Source of the DNA: an uncultured Bacteroidales bacterium
Lineage (GTDB): Bacteria > Bacteroidota > Bacteroidia > Bacteroidales > F082
Length of the DNA stretch: 64,000 nt
NCBI GenBank assembly: GCA_905233445.1
Contig: CAJOEP010000020.1
Span: 1-64,000 of the forward strand
Reading direction: 5' to 3'
The notes beneath the pieces were generated by a model, which worked only from the letters and a program-made list of their open reading frames with translations, did not search any database and had not been told where the DNA came from. Numbering within the stretch: the first letter of the stretch is position 1; each line of letters opens with the position of its first letter. The position numbers were made by a program, and so were the translations under genes. Positions 33,232 to 41,653 of the stretch are shown here, piece by piece.

Positions 33232-34041
33232 ATGAGAACAATCGCTGAAATAAAGAAGACAATGACAGACGCTGCACTGGCTGACGCGACATTGGTTCAG
33301 GCTTTGAACCTTGACACAACGAAGTCGTGGGATGCCCAGGTGAGTGCGGTTAGCGTCATCAACATATTATTCTTTGTTGTGGCTGTCGGCCATTATGCCA
33401 TGGAATGGATGTACTACCAGTTTGCAGGATATGTGGAGGAACGCATAGCCGCTGCCTACCCCGGTTCCGTGTCATGGCTTTACAACCGCGCTCTTGAGTT
33501 TCAGGATGACGATGAGGCCAACAATTATTATGCGCAACATGGCAAGTATGCCTCTATCGATGCGACAAAACAGATAGTGAAACATGTTGCTGTTGTGGAG
33601 AAATTCAACATGGTCACAATCAAGGTGTCAGGACAGAACCACGAGCCACTGACAGCTCTGCAGCTTGACTCTTTCGGTACCTATATGAACAATCTGAAGT
33701 TCGCCGGAGTGCACCTTGCAATATCGAGCATCAGGAGTGATGACTTGAGTCTGACCTTGCACATTTGGCGAGACAGGCTGGTGATGCCGACTGAAAATGA
33801 CGCCAAGATACAGTCAGCGGTGACACAATATCTCGACGACATAAAATATGGCGGCACATTCAACAAGACAAAGCTTATCGATGTGCTTCAGGCCATCCCG
33901 GGTGTGACGGATGTCACAATCGAGGGATGCGTCTTCGACGCGTATGACAGCAACACCACCCACACGGTTCTTGACGGACAGAACTACGAGTCTATAGCCG
34001 GCCATATTACACTTAACGAACTGACAGTACATTATGAGTAA
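33232..34041 (+). CDS. Baseplate J-like protein
   Basis: 269 residues. The AVSVINILFFVVAVGHYAMEW segment near the N-terminus and C-terminal TKLIDVLQAIPGVTDVTIEG / YESIAGHITLNELTVHYE are typical of Bacteroidota baseplate J-type proteins (Mu gp47 class). It overlaps the next gene by 8 bases, matching the gpJ-gpI order. Confidence 0.75.
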   Translation: MRTIAEIKKTMTDAALADATLVQALNLDTTKSWDAQVSAVSVINILFFVVAVGHYAMEWMYYQFAGYVEERIAAAYPGSVSWLYNRALEFQDDDEANNYYAQHGKYASIDATKQIVKHVAVVEKFNMVTIKVSGQNHEPLTALQLDSFGTYMNNLKFAGVHLAISSIRSDDLSLTLHIWRDRLVMPTENDAKIQSAVTQYLDDIKYGGTFNKTKLIDVLQAIPGVTDVTIEGCVFDAYDSNTTHTVLDGQNYESIAGHITLNELTVHYE

Positions 34042-34750
34042 ATACGACTTTTCATCGGACGGACTGTTGTCGCTGGTGCCTATGGCACTGAGGAAGCCTT
34101 ATATGATCAAGCTTCTGAAGTGTCTTCTGGTGCCGGTGACATATATACACCAGACCCTTACCTCGTATATGAATGAAAAGGAGTACCGTCTATCCCATTC
34201 CGGACAGGTTTACGCACTCACACAGGTCGTCTGCGACTTCTGCAGGAACAATGGATGCTACATTACGGACGGCAGCTACATCGATGAGGTGATGATTCCC
34301 TATGATGGCGACGGTGAGCTCATCCACTATCAGACAGGTCTCCCATACGATGCTGATACCACACCACAACTTATAGTGCCGTATTCAGGCTTCGGCCACA
34401 TTGAACAAGCCGACTTTATCATTCATCTCCCAGCTGAACTGGCTGAGGGGCATATATATGTCAATGCTTTGCGACAGCTCATCGATGAATACAAACTCGC
34501 AGGCAAGTTCTACGACATAGTGTTCGACGGCGTTGAGACAGAAACTTACGCATTCCGATGGAGTGCCCCGATATGCCAGACTGTTGAGGTTTCAGATGAC
34601 GAATACGATTTCCAATGGTCGGAGCCTGTATGTGTCCTGGAGGAACAATATGGTTTCAAGTGGTCGTCACCTGTATGCGTGCAAGAAGAACAATACTCGT
34701 TCGCTTGGTCAGACACTGTGTGTGTCGAGGTTTATACGGATGAAATATAA
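34034..34750 (+). CDS. Baseplate/tail protein (gpI position) with four WSxPVC repeats
   Basis: 238 residues. The N-terminal part (SLVPMALRKPYMIKLLKCLL, then QTLTSYMNEKEYRLSHSGQV) fits gpI-like tail proteins that link baseplate and fibre. From about residue 170 four short repeats occur: YAFRWSAPICQ, YDFQWSEPVCV, YGFKWSSPVCV, YSFAWSDTVCV. They are separated by 4-8 acidic residues and may be a fibre-docking surface. Confidence 0.7.
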   Translation: MSKYDFSSDGLLSLVPMALRKPYMIKLLKCLLVPVTYIHQTLTSYMNEKEYRLSHSGQVYALTQVVCDFCRNNGCYITDGSYIDEVMIPYDGDGELIHYQTGLPYDADTTPQLIVPYSGFGHIEQADFIIHLPAELAEGHIYVNALRQLIDEYKLAGKFYDIVFDGVETETYAFRWSAPICQTVEVSDDEYDFQWSEPVCVLEEQYGFKWSSPVCVQEEQYSFAWSDTVCVEVYTDEI

Positions 34751-34779
34751 TTGGAAAACATAACAAACAGAGTAATATT

Positions 34780-35085
34780 ATGGCTTACAAAAACAACGGC
34801 TACGCCAGAAACAAGGTACTGACGATAACACTCGGCAGCCAGACTTACAGCTACGATATCACGGTCTCTTTTGAGGACCCCGATAACAATGTCCGATATG
34901 ATGATCTGACAGATACGCAATTTGCCCGTCTTTCAAATAGAGAATATGAAAGAAGGATTGCCGCATTCATCAACTATGTCAATTCTCTCCACGATGGTCT
35001 CCATGACGCATGCCCGAACCTCACACTCGGAAGTCTCGTCCACGACCCGGTATCATGTCCAATAGATGCGGAGGGCAGAGTATGA
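34780..35085 (+). CDS. Hypothetical tail-region protein
   Basis: 101 residues, hydrophilic (YARNKVLTITLGSQTYSYDI, then RLSNREYERRIAAFINYV). Ends with the start of the next gene inside its stop (ATGA). Not recognised; the place between gpI and fibres suggests a fibre connector. Confidence 0.55.
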   Translation: MAYKNNGYARNKVLTITLGSQTYSYDITVSFEDPDNNVRYDDLTDTQFARLSNREYERRIAAFINYVNSLHDGLHDACPNLTLGSLVHDPVSCPIDAEGRV

Positions 35086-35906
35086 AACAGTTGAATTTCA
35101 TACCTGGGAGCATGACCCCTTTATGGGCTAAGGATTTAAAGTTCATGCAGGATGGAACCATTGAGGCGTTTCAAGCTGTTCTGAAAGGTCTTGAACTTGG
35201 TGCCGAGAACTATCTCGTCTGCGGTTGCAGCATTACAGCAAATTATAACACCCACAAAATATCCATGACATCAGGATGGTGTTTTTTCCAAGGGGAACTG
35301 CTCCCGGTCAAAGCGCTTCCTGTTACAGGATTCAACGGTGGCAGCCCGCGAGTCAAGCTTACCAAGGTGCCCGCAAACAACCCGGACGGTGACAGACAGA
35401 TTACCTTGGCGGGGCAGAACGGCACAGCACAGATATGGCAAGACTGTTATCTTGAGCCTTCTGTCATTGTCGGCGAGAACAATAATGTAACACTGGCACT
35501 ATCTGAAGGCGCTTGGACGCTTGCTGAACGCATCAGCAGGATGGCGATGATAACAGACACCGGAATAGTGCAGGTTGATGAAGTAAACTTCAACGGCTCA
35601 ATCAGTTACAGAAAGGTCTGTGGCACAGTCCAGCTTTTCGGTTCAGTCATGAACGATGCGTCGGGCATGTCCGTGTCCGGACAAATAGCTGCCGGGCTTC
35701 CACGGCCAACAGCATCTTTGCGTTTCCCATTGAGTGACGGCTACATGATTCTTGGTACAGACGGCAAGCTGACAGCATACAACACCAAGCTGTCAAAGGT
35801 TTATCTTGACAATATTGTGTATCTGACAACGCCGACATTCGGTGGGAACGACGGCCATTATTCAACGGTTAATCAGAATTCAACAGGTGGAGGTGCCGTG
35901 TTATGA
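35082..35906 (+). CDS. Tail fibre-associated protein
   Basis: 274 residues from ATG 35082, chosen because it overlaps the previous stop by 4 bases; the frame opens earlier at 35010. KQLNFIPGSMTPLWAKDLKF, a beta-rich central part and a C-terminal MILGTDGKLTAYNTKLSKVY are typical of fibre or baseplate-periphery proteins. Coupled by overlap to the LysM-like gene that follows. Confidence 0.6.
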   Translation: MKQLNFIPGSMTPLWAKDLKFMQDGTIEAFQAVLKGLELGAENYLVCGCSITANYNTHKISMTSGWCFFQGELLPVKALPVTGFNGGSPRVKLTKVPANNPDGDRQITLAGQNGTAQIWQDCYLEPSVIVGENNNVTLALSEGAWTLAERISRMAMITDTGIVQVDEVNFNGSISYRKVCGTVQLFGSVMNDASGMSVSGQIAAGLPRPTASLRFPLSDGYMILGTDGKLTAYNTKLSKVYLDNIVYLTTPTFGGNDGHYSTVNQNSTGGGAVL

Positions 35907-36364
35907 GATACGGTGAGGTGTTAAACGGCCAGACATTGTTTGACATCGCCCTGCAGTATTGCGGCAGCGTGGAGGCGGCATTTGACATTGCCGCCATGAA
36001 CGATATAGCAGTGACCTCTTATATGCGTGCCGGCGCTTTTGTGGCATTGCCTGGAATAAAAGACAAACGTGTCGTCGCCTATTACACCAACAACAGTATC
36101 AAGCCAGCTTCAGAATGGTTGCCGGACATGGTCGGCGAAGCGGTTCTACGTACAGTGGCCGGTGAGGACATAGTGACACGTGCCGACGGCACATTGACAC
36201 GTGTGGTGCCTGTCGCACCTCCAACAAAGACTATCGCCGATTTTCCGACAGTGGAATTTGACCCGGACAATTTCGTCGTGGGCTTTGATCCGGCTGAAAA
36301 CAAAGAGATAAAATTCAAGGCTCCTGATTTTGAAAGCATTGACATAGAATGGGAACCTATGTAA
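35903..36364 (+). CDS. LysM-like domain protein of the tail-fibre region
   Basis: 153 residues. Residues 6-50 (VLNGQTLFDIALQYCGSVEA, then MRAGAFVALPG) follow the LysM pattern of a short beta-helix-helix-beta sugar/peptidoglycan-binding module or a tail X-like connector. The C-terminal part is Pro/Asp-rich (FPTVEFDPDNFVVGFDPAEN) and may be an extended arm. Confidence 0.6.
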   Translation: MRYGEVLNGQTLFDIALQYCGSVEAAFDIAAMNDIAVTSYMRAGAFVALPGIKDKRVVAYYTNNSIKPASEWLPDMVGEAVLRTVAGEDIVTRADGTLTRVVPVAPPTKTIADFPTVEFDPDNFVVGFDPAENKEIKFKAPDFESIDIEWEPM

Positions 36365-36390
36365 TCCAGTAATAACAAACACACGCAAAT

Positions 36391-37602
36391 ATGGCAAAAG
36401 TAAAATTCAAATTCGGTGTTTGGGCGAAATATGCGGCCATCACCAACAAAGACCCAGACGCTCTTTATTTCATCACAGACAGGGGCGTGTTCTATAAGGG
36501 GGACCAGCCATACGTCGGAATAGTATCGGCGGTGGTATCCAAATCCGGCAGCGGCGAGTCCAATGTCGCTGTCATGACACTGACAGACAGCCTCGGCAAT
36601 GATGTGACGTTCAGCGTACCAAGTGCAACAGCTCTAACAGCCGTCAAAACCGCGCTTCAGGAGGCCCTCACAACACATGGAGCCGTGACGGGTAATGCAT
36701 CTACAAAAGGGCACCTCAAGCTGTCTGATGCGATAAACAGCACCAGTGGTGTGTCCGGAGGCATCGCAGCTACACCGAAGGCGGTCAAAGATGCATATGA
36801 CGCTTTGGTGCAAATTATAAACGATTCTTTCGCAGCCAACGATGCGATGGTCATGAAAGGGACTCTTGGCACAGGTGGCAGTGTGGTCTCTTTGCCTGCC
36901 ACTGGTTATAAGACGGGTTGGACTTATCGTGTGGCCACCGCCGGAACATACGCAAACCAAGTGTGTGAAGCTGGCGATATGGTTGTTTGTGTCAATGATT
37001 ATAACGCCCAATCCGCTTCAGACGCTGACTGGTCTGTCATCCAGACCAATATTGACGGTGCGGTTGTTGCTCCTGCAAATCTGGCAACTAACCAGTTGGT
37101 GGTCGGTGCTGGCAACAACAAAACAGTCAAGAAACTCGCAGCAGGCACAAACGGACAGATACTCCAGATGGTAAATGGTGTACCGACATGGCAGGATATA
37201 ACTATCGTTGATGAGAAAGTGACTGTTGAAGACACTGGCACCACAGACATGTACATCGTTGGTGCCGCAACGCAAACAGGGAACCAGAAGGGCAAGTCAA
37301 AGTCAACGCTCAAGTTTACTGGCGGGAACACATTGGAGGCTCCGAAATTTAAAGGTGACGGTTCTGGAGTAACAAACCTTGACCCTTCCAAGTTGTCGGG
37401 GGCTGTCCCTGTAAACAAAGGTGGTACAGGTGCAACAACGGCATCAGGGGCGCGAACCAACCTCGGTCTTGGTAGTGCAGCAGTCAAAAATGTCGCCCAG
37501 GGAGTTGACAGTAGTGAACAAGGACTACCAACTGGTGCACAAGTGGCCGCAGCCATTGGAGACGGTTTGGATGATGCTTTGAATTGGGAAGAATTAGTTT
37601 AA
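36391..37602 (+). CDS. Tail fibre protein
   Basis: 403 residues. The C-terminal half holds VNKGGTGATTASGARTNLGL, a motif characteristic of phage tail fibres and fibre-docking regions, and a central STKGHLKLSDAINSTSGVSG repeat-like stretch also typical of fibres. N-terminus KFKFGVWAKYAAITNKDPDA, then YFITDRGVFYKG, is a structural attachment domain. Likely binds the host surface. Confidence 0.8.
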   Translation: MAKVKFKFGVWAKYAAITNKDPDALYFITDRGVFYKGDQPYVGIVSAVVSKSGSGESNVAVMTLTDSLGNDVTFSVPSATALTAVKTALQEALTTHGAVTGNASTKGHLKLSDAINSTSGVSGGIAATPKAVKDAYDALVQIINDSFAANDAMVMKGTLGTGGSVVSLPATGYKTGWTYRVATAGTYANQVCEAGDMVVCVNDYNAQSASDADWSVIQTNIDGAVVAPANLATNQLVVGAGNNKTVKKLAAGTNGQILQMVNGVPTWQDITIVDEKVTVEDTGTTDMYIVGAATQTGNQKGKSKSTLKFTGGNTLEAPKFKGDGSGVTNLDPSKLSGAVPVNKGGTGATTASGARTNLGLGSAAVKNVAQGVDSSEQGLPTGAQVAAAIGDGLDDALNWEELV

Positions 37603-37612
37603 AATACAGAAT

Positions 37613-38206
37613 ATGGGACGGTCAAAGTTTGCTAAATACTCACAAAGAGCCTATGACGCTTTGGTTGTCAAAGACGCTGACACGATATATGCGGTTAACG
37701 ATACCGGCGATTTTTCAAGCGCTTCACTTGACACGGAGGGTAAACTGTACATCGGAGAGAAACCCATAAAGATGGATGCCATACCATTCGGAATAGAATA
37801 CCATGACGTGAAACTTGATTCGACTTCCGGCGATATAGCATTGACGTCAGACACCGAGATTCTCAGTTACCAGTTCTATTCATCTGGTGTCTATATGGTG
37901 ATGGCACATGTGACGTTAAGAGGAAGTGCACTCACCTCAGTGGTTCTTAAAAAAGTTATTCCAAACCAACCTGTCCGACCAGATATCATCAGTTCAACAA
38001 CTGTGGCGCTTGACGGTTACGCTTCGGTCACACTGATTGGTGTATTGTCCATCACAGAAGAAAATATCTTATCAAAAGCCACAATGGAGCTTTGTGGTTC
38101 CAATAATAGCACATTACATTCCGGGTCGATCTCAGTAGAAGCCATCTACGAGAATTATGACGGGGCCAATGATGCTACGAGAATGTATCTAATCAAAATC
38201 GCATAA
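37613..38206 (+). CDS. Tail fibre-like protein
   Basis: 197 residues. The first about 60 residues (KYSQRAYDALVVKDADTIYA, then GKLYIGEKPIKMD) parallel the start of the previous fibre (a YFITDRG/IYAVNDTG segment), suggesting the same attachment domain; the remainder is a beta-sandwich-like tip. Follows the previous gene by 10 bases. Confidence 0.6.
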   Translation: MGRSKFAKYSQRAYDALVVKDADTIYAVNDTGDFSSASLDTEGKLYIGEKPIKMDAIPFGIEYHDVKLDSTSGDIALTSDTEILSYQFYSSGVYMVMAHVTLRGSALTSVVLKKVIPNQPVRPDIISSTTVALDGYASVTLIGVLSITEENILSKATMELCGSNNSTLHSGSISVEAIYENYDGANDATRMYLIKIA

Positions 38207-38227
38207 TTAACATAAAAATCAAACAAA

Positions 38228-38542
38228 ATGAGTTTAGACACACTACCTATCGAATCAAATCTTGATAATGGATTTGTAACACAAGGTCTAATAAAAAATG
38301 GCTCTAAGGGTACCTTTCTGGCCATTTTTAAAGACATAACAGGGGAAGCCACCGCATTGCTTGAACAATCACCTGACGGTGAATCCTGGAGTGAAATAGA
38401 AGAATCCGAACTCACTATCACTGAGGGTCAAACAGAACAAATGTGGGTTGAGAACATCATGCCTCGCGGCACAATGCTTCGCCTAAAACTGACACAAACA
38501 ACCGGCGTGTTAGTCGCCATAAAACTATTAAGCAATGAGTAA
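38228..38542 (+). CDS. Small fibre-region protein
   Basis: 104 residues, all-beta looking, with ESNLDNGFVTQGLIKNGSKG and SPDGESWSEIEESELTITEG. Overlaps the next gene by 8 bases. Possibly a fibre accessory or chaperone; not recognised. Confidence 0.5.
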   Translation: MSLDTLPIESNLDNGFVTQGLIKNGSKGTFLAIFKDITGEATALLEQSPDGESWSEIEESELTITEGQTEQMWVENIMPRGTMLRLKLTQTTGVLVAIKLLSNE

Positions 38543-40034
38543 GACAAAATTCATCACAGGCATCCCCAATCAAAACAAAAACGCTGGCGGAGCCACAATC
38601 AAAACTATGACAGAAATCACATGGTCTGCGCTTAAGATCTTGCGTGATAGCGCGAAACTTGAACCTGGCACATGGTACAGAATCACAGATTACGAATGTT
38701 CAACTTCACAGATCAACACTCGTTCTGCTGGTCATGTCTTCGACATTCTTGTGCGTGCCGATGACAATCATACACTTAACGAAAACGCTTATGCTTGCCA
38801 CCATGATGGGGACACATATTTCGCCAACTGCAAGATTGAGGCATGGCAATTGAAATATTGTCTCGACAACGACAAAAACCGCTTCGCTTGGGCGAAGCCT
38901 GGTACTTATCGCACCAATTCAATCATTTGGATGCAGATTCCTGTTGAGAATTTGTCTGATTGGGCTAAAGACGAGGTTGAGAACATTGCTGAAGGTGAAA
39001 CATGGGGCTTTTATAAATATGGCGAAGAAAACAACGAAGTCGTATTCGGTTTCTCGCATGATAGTGGCGCAAGCATCAACAGCGATTTGGTGTTGCGTTT
39101 GCCGGCAGATACGGTAGTATCGGCAGACAGTACAATTAACATGATTAACAGCGGAGAAGAGAGTACCACAACAATAACACAGGTCAATGGTTCTGATTTC
39201 ACTCCAGGCAAAGGCGTAGTCTATTATATGTGCGATGAATGGAATAATGAATGCCCTTATGATTTCAAGAACATTCAATTCAAAAGATGGGCAGTCACGC
39301 AAAATGAAAGCAATCCGAGACTGGAGATAGATTCTGAAGATAATCCGTATGGCTACTATTATGGAGCTATGCAATTCTATGCAAACAGTCGGGTTCTTCA
39401 AAATGCTGATTATGGCAGTGATTATGGATGGTTCTACACATTTGCCTTGAAAGATATTGAAACAGGTGATTGGTACGATTACACTGTTGTGGCTCATATC
39501 GGCTTGAAGAATGACGAAGGTGTCCAGGTTGGCTGTTATGACAACCATATTTCGCCGGCCACAGATGAATACAACTCTGGCAATGGTGAATTGGCTAAAA
39601 TGCTAAATGATATCGTGTTCTTTAACAGTTACACAGATATATCCAACCCTGATTATTCTGATGAATATTCATATTGCAACAACAACCGTTTTGGTGGTAA
39701 CTGTTATTTGAATACATTCGGGAACGGTTGTAACTATAACACATTCGGGAACGACTGCAACAATAACACATTCGGGAACGGTTTCCGATATAACACATTC
39801 GGGAACTACTGCCGCCAAATCACTGTTTTTGAAGGAGTTGCAAATTGCAGCATAACAGGAGGAAGCGACAGCAATTCATACGTTCAGAATGCACAGATTC
39901 TCAATGGAACACGAGGTGATTCAAACAATAACAAGCTGACAATCAGCTTCGTTGAAAACAAGAATTACACACAGTTTGCCGGCAAGAATACAAGTGGTGT
40001 TTTGAAGGTCTGGAACCCTGCTGATTTGGCCTAA
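38535..40034 (+). CDS. Tail fibre / receptor-binding protein with NTFGN repeats
   Basis: 499 residues. WSALKILRDSAKLEPGTWYR and ITDYECSTSQINT begin a domain seen in Bacteroidota fibre proteins. Residues about 393-428 contain four tandem 9-residue repeats NTFGNxCxY, expected to stack as a beta-helix, followed by a C-terminal domain (FAGKNTSGVLKVWNPADLA). It is the last late gene and ends at a stem-loop. The most likely host-receptor-binding subunit. Confidence 0.7.
   Translation: MSKTKFITGIPNQNKNAGGATIKTMTEITWSALKILRDSAKLEPGTWYRITDYECSTSQINTRSAGHVFDILVRADDNHTLNENAYACHHDGDTYFANCKIEAWQLKYCLDNDKNRFAWAKPGTYRTNSIIWMQIPVENLSDWAKDEVENIAEGETWGFYKYGEENNEVVFGFSHDSGASINSDLVLRLPADTVVSADSTINMINSGEESTTTITQVNGSDFTPGKGVVYYMCDEWNNECPYDFKNIQFKRWAVTQNESNPRLEIDSEDNPYGYYYGAMQFYANSRVLQNADYGSDYGWFYTFALKDIETGDWYDYTVVAHIGLKNDEGVQVGCYDNHISPATDEYNSGNGELAKMLNDIVFFNSYTDISNPDYSDEYSYCNNNRFGGNCYLNTFGNGCNYNTFGNDCNNNTFGNGFRYNTFGNYCRQITVFEGVANCSITGGSDSNSYVQNAQILNGTRGDSNNNKLTISFVENKNYTQFAGKNTSGVLKVWNPADLA
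39711..39815 (+). repeat. Four tandem 27-bp repeats within the fibre gene
   Basis: Units start at 39711, 39738, 39765 and 39792 and share the core ACACATTCGGGAAC. The 27-bp period keeps the frame, so copy-number changes would lengthen or shorten the beta-helix without a frameshift. Confidence 0.85.
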
Positions 40035-40056
40035 AAAATGTAAAAATCAAGGGTCA

Positions 40057-40099
40057 TGTTTGCGTATCGTTGCGAAATTAAAGCAATGATGCGCAAACA
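40057..40099 (+). other. Long RNA stem-loop after the fibre gene
   Basis: Bases 40057-40073 can pair with 40083-40099 over 17 positions, two of them G-U, with a 9-base loop. It starts 22 bases after the fibre stop. No T run follows, so it is not a classic terminator; it may protect the late mRNA 3' end. Confidence 0.6.
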
Positions 40100-40179
40100 A
40101 ACCTCAAACAGCCGAGAACACAATATAAGCATAACAAGGTGGATATGAATGGTTTACATGTGTATGGATGGGTGTCCGG

Positions 40180-40214
40180 GATTAGTTGTTCCCGAACTAA
40201 TTCTCATATATTTG
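40180..40214 (+). promoter_or_regulatory. Recombinase promoter with overlapping palindrome
   Basis: TTG (40186-40188) and TATATTTG (40207-40214) match the Bacteroidota promoter. The inverted repeat ATTAGTT-gttcccg-AACTAAT (40181-40201) covers the -33 element, so expression is probably controlled by a bound protein. Confidence 0.6.
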
Positions 40215-40237
40215 CAAATTATTTAAATCAAACCGAT

Positions 40238-41377
40238 ATGTTAAACAAAATACGCTACAAACTCGTTTTTAACCGTGCCTGCAGACTTAACCAACGTGGG
40301 GAAGGACTCATCGAAATAGAGTGCTCCCAACTTGGCAGGCGCATTTATTTCTCAACACACACATATACTGAGCCTCAACATTTCATGCGTGGTTCGGTTA
40401 CTGGGATAGACAATGCACAAAGCCTTAATTATGCACTGCATAAAATGATACAGGGAATCGAATCAATAGAGCTTGAATATATCAAAAAAGGGGTTGAAGT
40501 GTCTCTCCCATTGCTGAAAGATGCCGTCAGAGCCAATGTGTCCCCTGCAGCGAAGCTGTCTGACTTCGGTACTGAAGTCGTTAACCAGAGCGACCGTAAA
40601 AGTCTCACAAAGCTCAATTACAAAACGTTACTTAACAACATTGAGTGCTTTAGAAAAGGAGTATTGATAACAGACGTTAACTACAACTTCATTGTTAGTT
40701 ACGACAGATGGCTTAGAGATAGTGGTATAGCCCATAATACACGAGTCAGCCGCTTGCGCCTATTGCGTGCCCTGCTTAATGAGGCTAAACGGCGCGATAT
40801 AATTTCTGCCAATCCATTTGAACGTTTCCGTATTCAGCAGATGGAATCAAAGAAAGGTTACATCACAATGGAGCAGTTGCGCCGTCTTGAGAGAATGGAA
40901 TTGCGCGGCAAGGAGGATAGAGTCAGGGATGCTTTTCTCATCGGCTGTTATACCGGGCTTCGTTTTTCAGATGTGACAACATTACGCCAGGAACATATCA
41001 ACAATGGATGGCTGCATAAAAAGATGGTTAAAACCGGATTTACGGTCGATATACCGGTAGCGCAGTTATTTGACGGTAAAATGATAGTAATGATAGAAAA
41101 ATACAAAGGTGATATTGGTAAACTGACAAAAGAGATAGGTGGCAATACACAAGTCAATAAAACGTTGCGTCCACTGCTTGATCAGGTCGGAGCGGACAGC
41201 AAGATAACGTTCCATTCCTCAAGGCATACTTTTGCAACCATTCTCGGACAAAAAGGTCTTGGAATAACAACCATTCAAAAGATGCTTGGGCATCAGAAAC
41301 TTGCAACCACACAGATATACGAGGAAGTTGACCGAAAGACAATCGAAAACGACATAAAGAAACTAAAAAAGAAATAA
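40238..41377 (+). CDS. Tyrosine recombinase (phage integrase family)
   Basis: 379 residues from ATG 40238, chosen because its own promoter lies at 40186-40214, downstream of the GTG that would open the longer frame. N-terminal arm and SAM-like core-binding domain (about 120-215), then the catalytic domain with Arg in TGLRFSD, HSSRHT, LGHQKLATT and the nucleophile Tyr in QIYEEV. All catalytic residues are present. As the phage already has a transposase, it is not needed for integration; DNA inversion, resolution of dimers, or being a captured cargo gene are the options. Separate promoter and operator set it apart from the late operon. Confidence 0.88.
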   Translation: MLNKIRYKLVFNRACRLNQRGEGLIEIECSQLGRRIYFSTHTYTEPQHFMRGSVTGIDNAQSLNYALHKMIQGIESIELEYIKKGVEVSLPLLKDAVRANVSPAAKLSDFGTEVVNQSDRKSLTKLNYKTLLNNIECFRKGVLITDVNYNFIVSYDRWLRDSGIAHNTRVSRLRLLRALLNEAKRRDIISANPFERFRIQQMESKKGYITMEQLRRLERMELRGKEDRVRDAFLIGCYTGLRFSDVTTLRQEHINNGWLHKKMVKTGFTVDIPVAQLFDGKMIVMIEKYKGDIGKLTKEIGGNTQVNKTLRPLLDQVGADSKITFHSSRHTFATILGQKGLGITTIQKMLGHQKLATTQIYEEVDRKTIENDIKKLKKK

Positions 41378-41395
41378 AGGATTTAAAGAAATACG

Positions 41396-41507
41396 GAGAC
41401 CCTAAAAAGGTCTCTACCTTCAAGGTCAGGCTCCAACCCCTGACAATGACAAAGGTGCCACAACACCACGGCAGAGACCGTAAGTCTCTCGGTGTTGTGG
41501 CACCTTT
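41396..41507. other. Three consecutive hairpins between recombinase and methyltransferase
   Basis: Hairpin 1: GAGACC/GGTCTC (41396-41414). Hairpin 2: GTCAGG/CCTGAC (41425-41444). Hairpin 3: a perfect 17-bp stem (41451-41467 with 41491-41507) with an inner AGAGAC/GTCTCT stem. Hairpin 3 ends in CACCTTTTAT and can terminate the recombinase transcript, but the other two are not explained by that. A TATTTTTGC promoter-like word on the minus strand (41528-41536) could transcribe the element leftward. Confidence 0.55.
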
Positions 41508-41653
41508 TATCTAAATTGTTGGAGACTGCAAAAATAGTTATTTTTTATGAACTGAAAACATTTTTTTTGAAACAGTCAAAAACCGAAATTGACCAGAACC
41601 GAAACCAAAATTTTGAAACCATATTTAAAAACATTTTAAAAACCAATCAAACA

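Noticed and set aside
36999-37556. 185-codon minus-strand frame in the tail fibre gene
   Set aside because: Antisense to a convincing fibre protein; Pro/Val-rich shadow.
41492-41653. Longer N-terminus of the methyltransferase from 41492
   Set aside because: The added 54 residues are low-complexity and begin inside the hairpin element; the conserved PFQGQKR start lies after ATG 41654.
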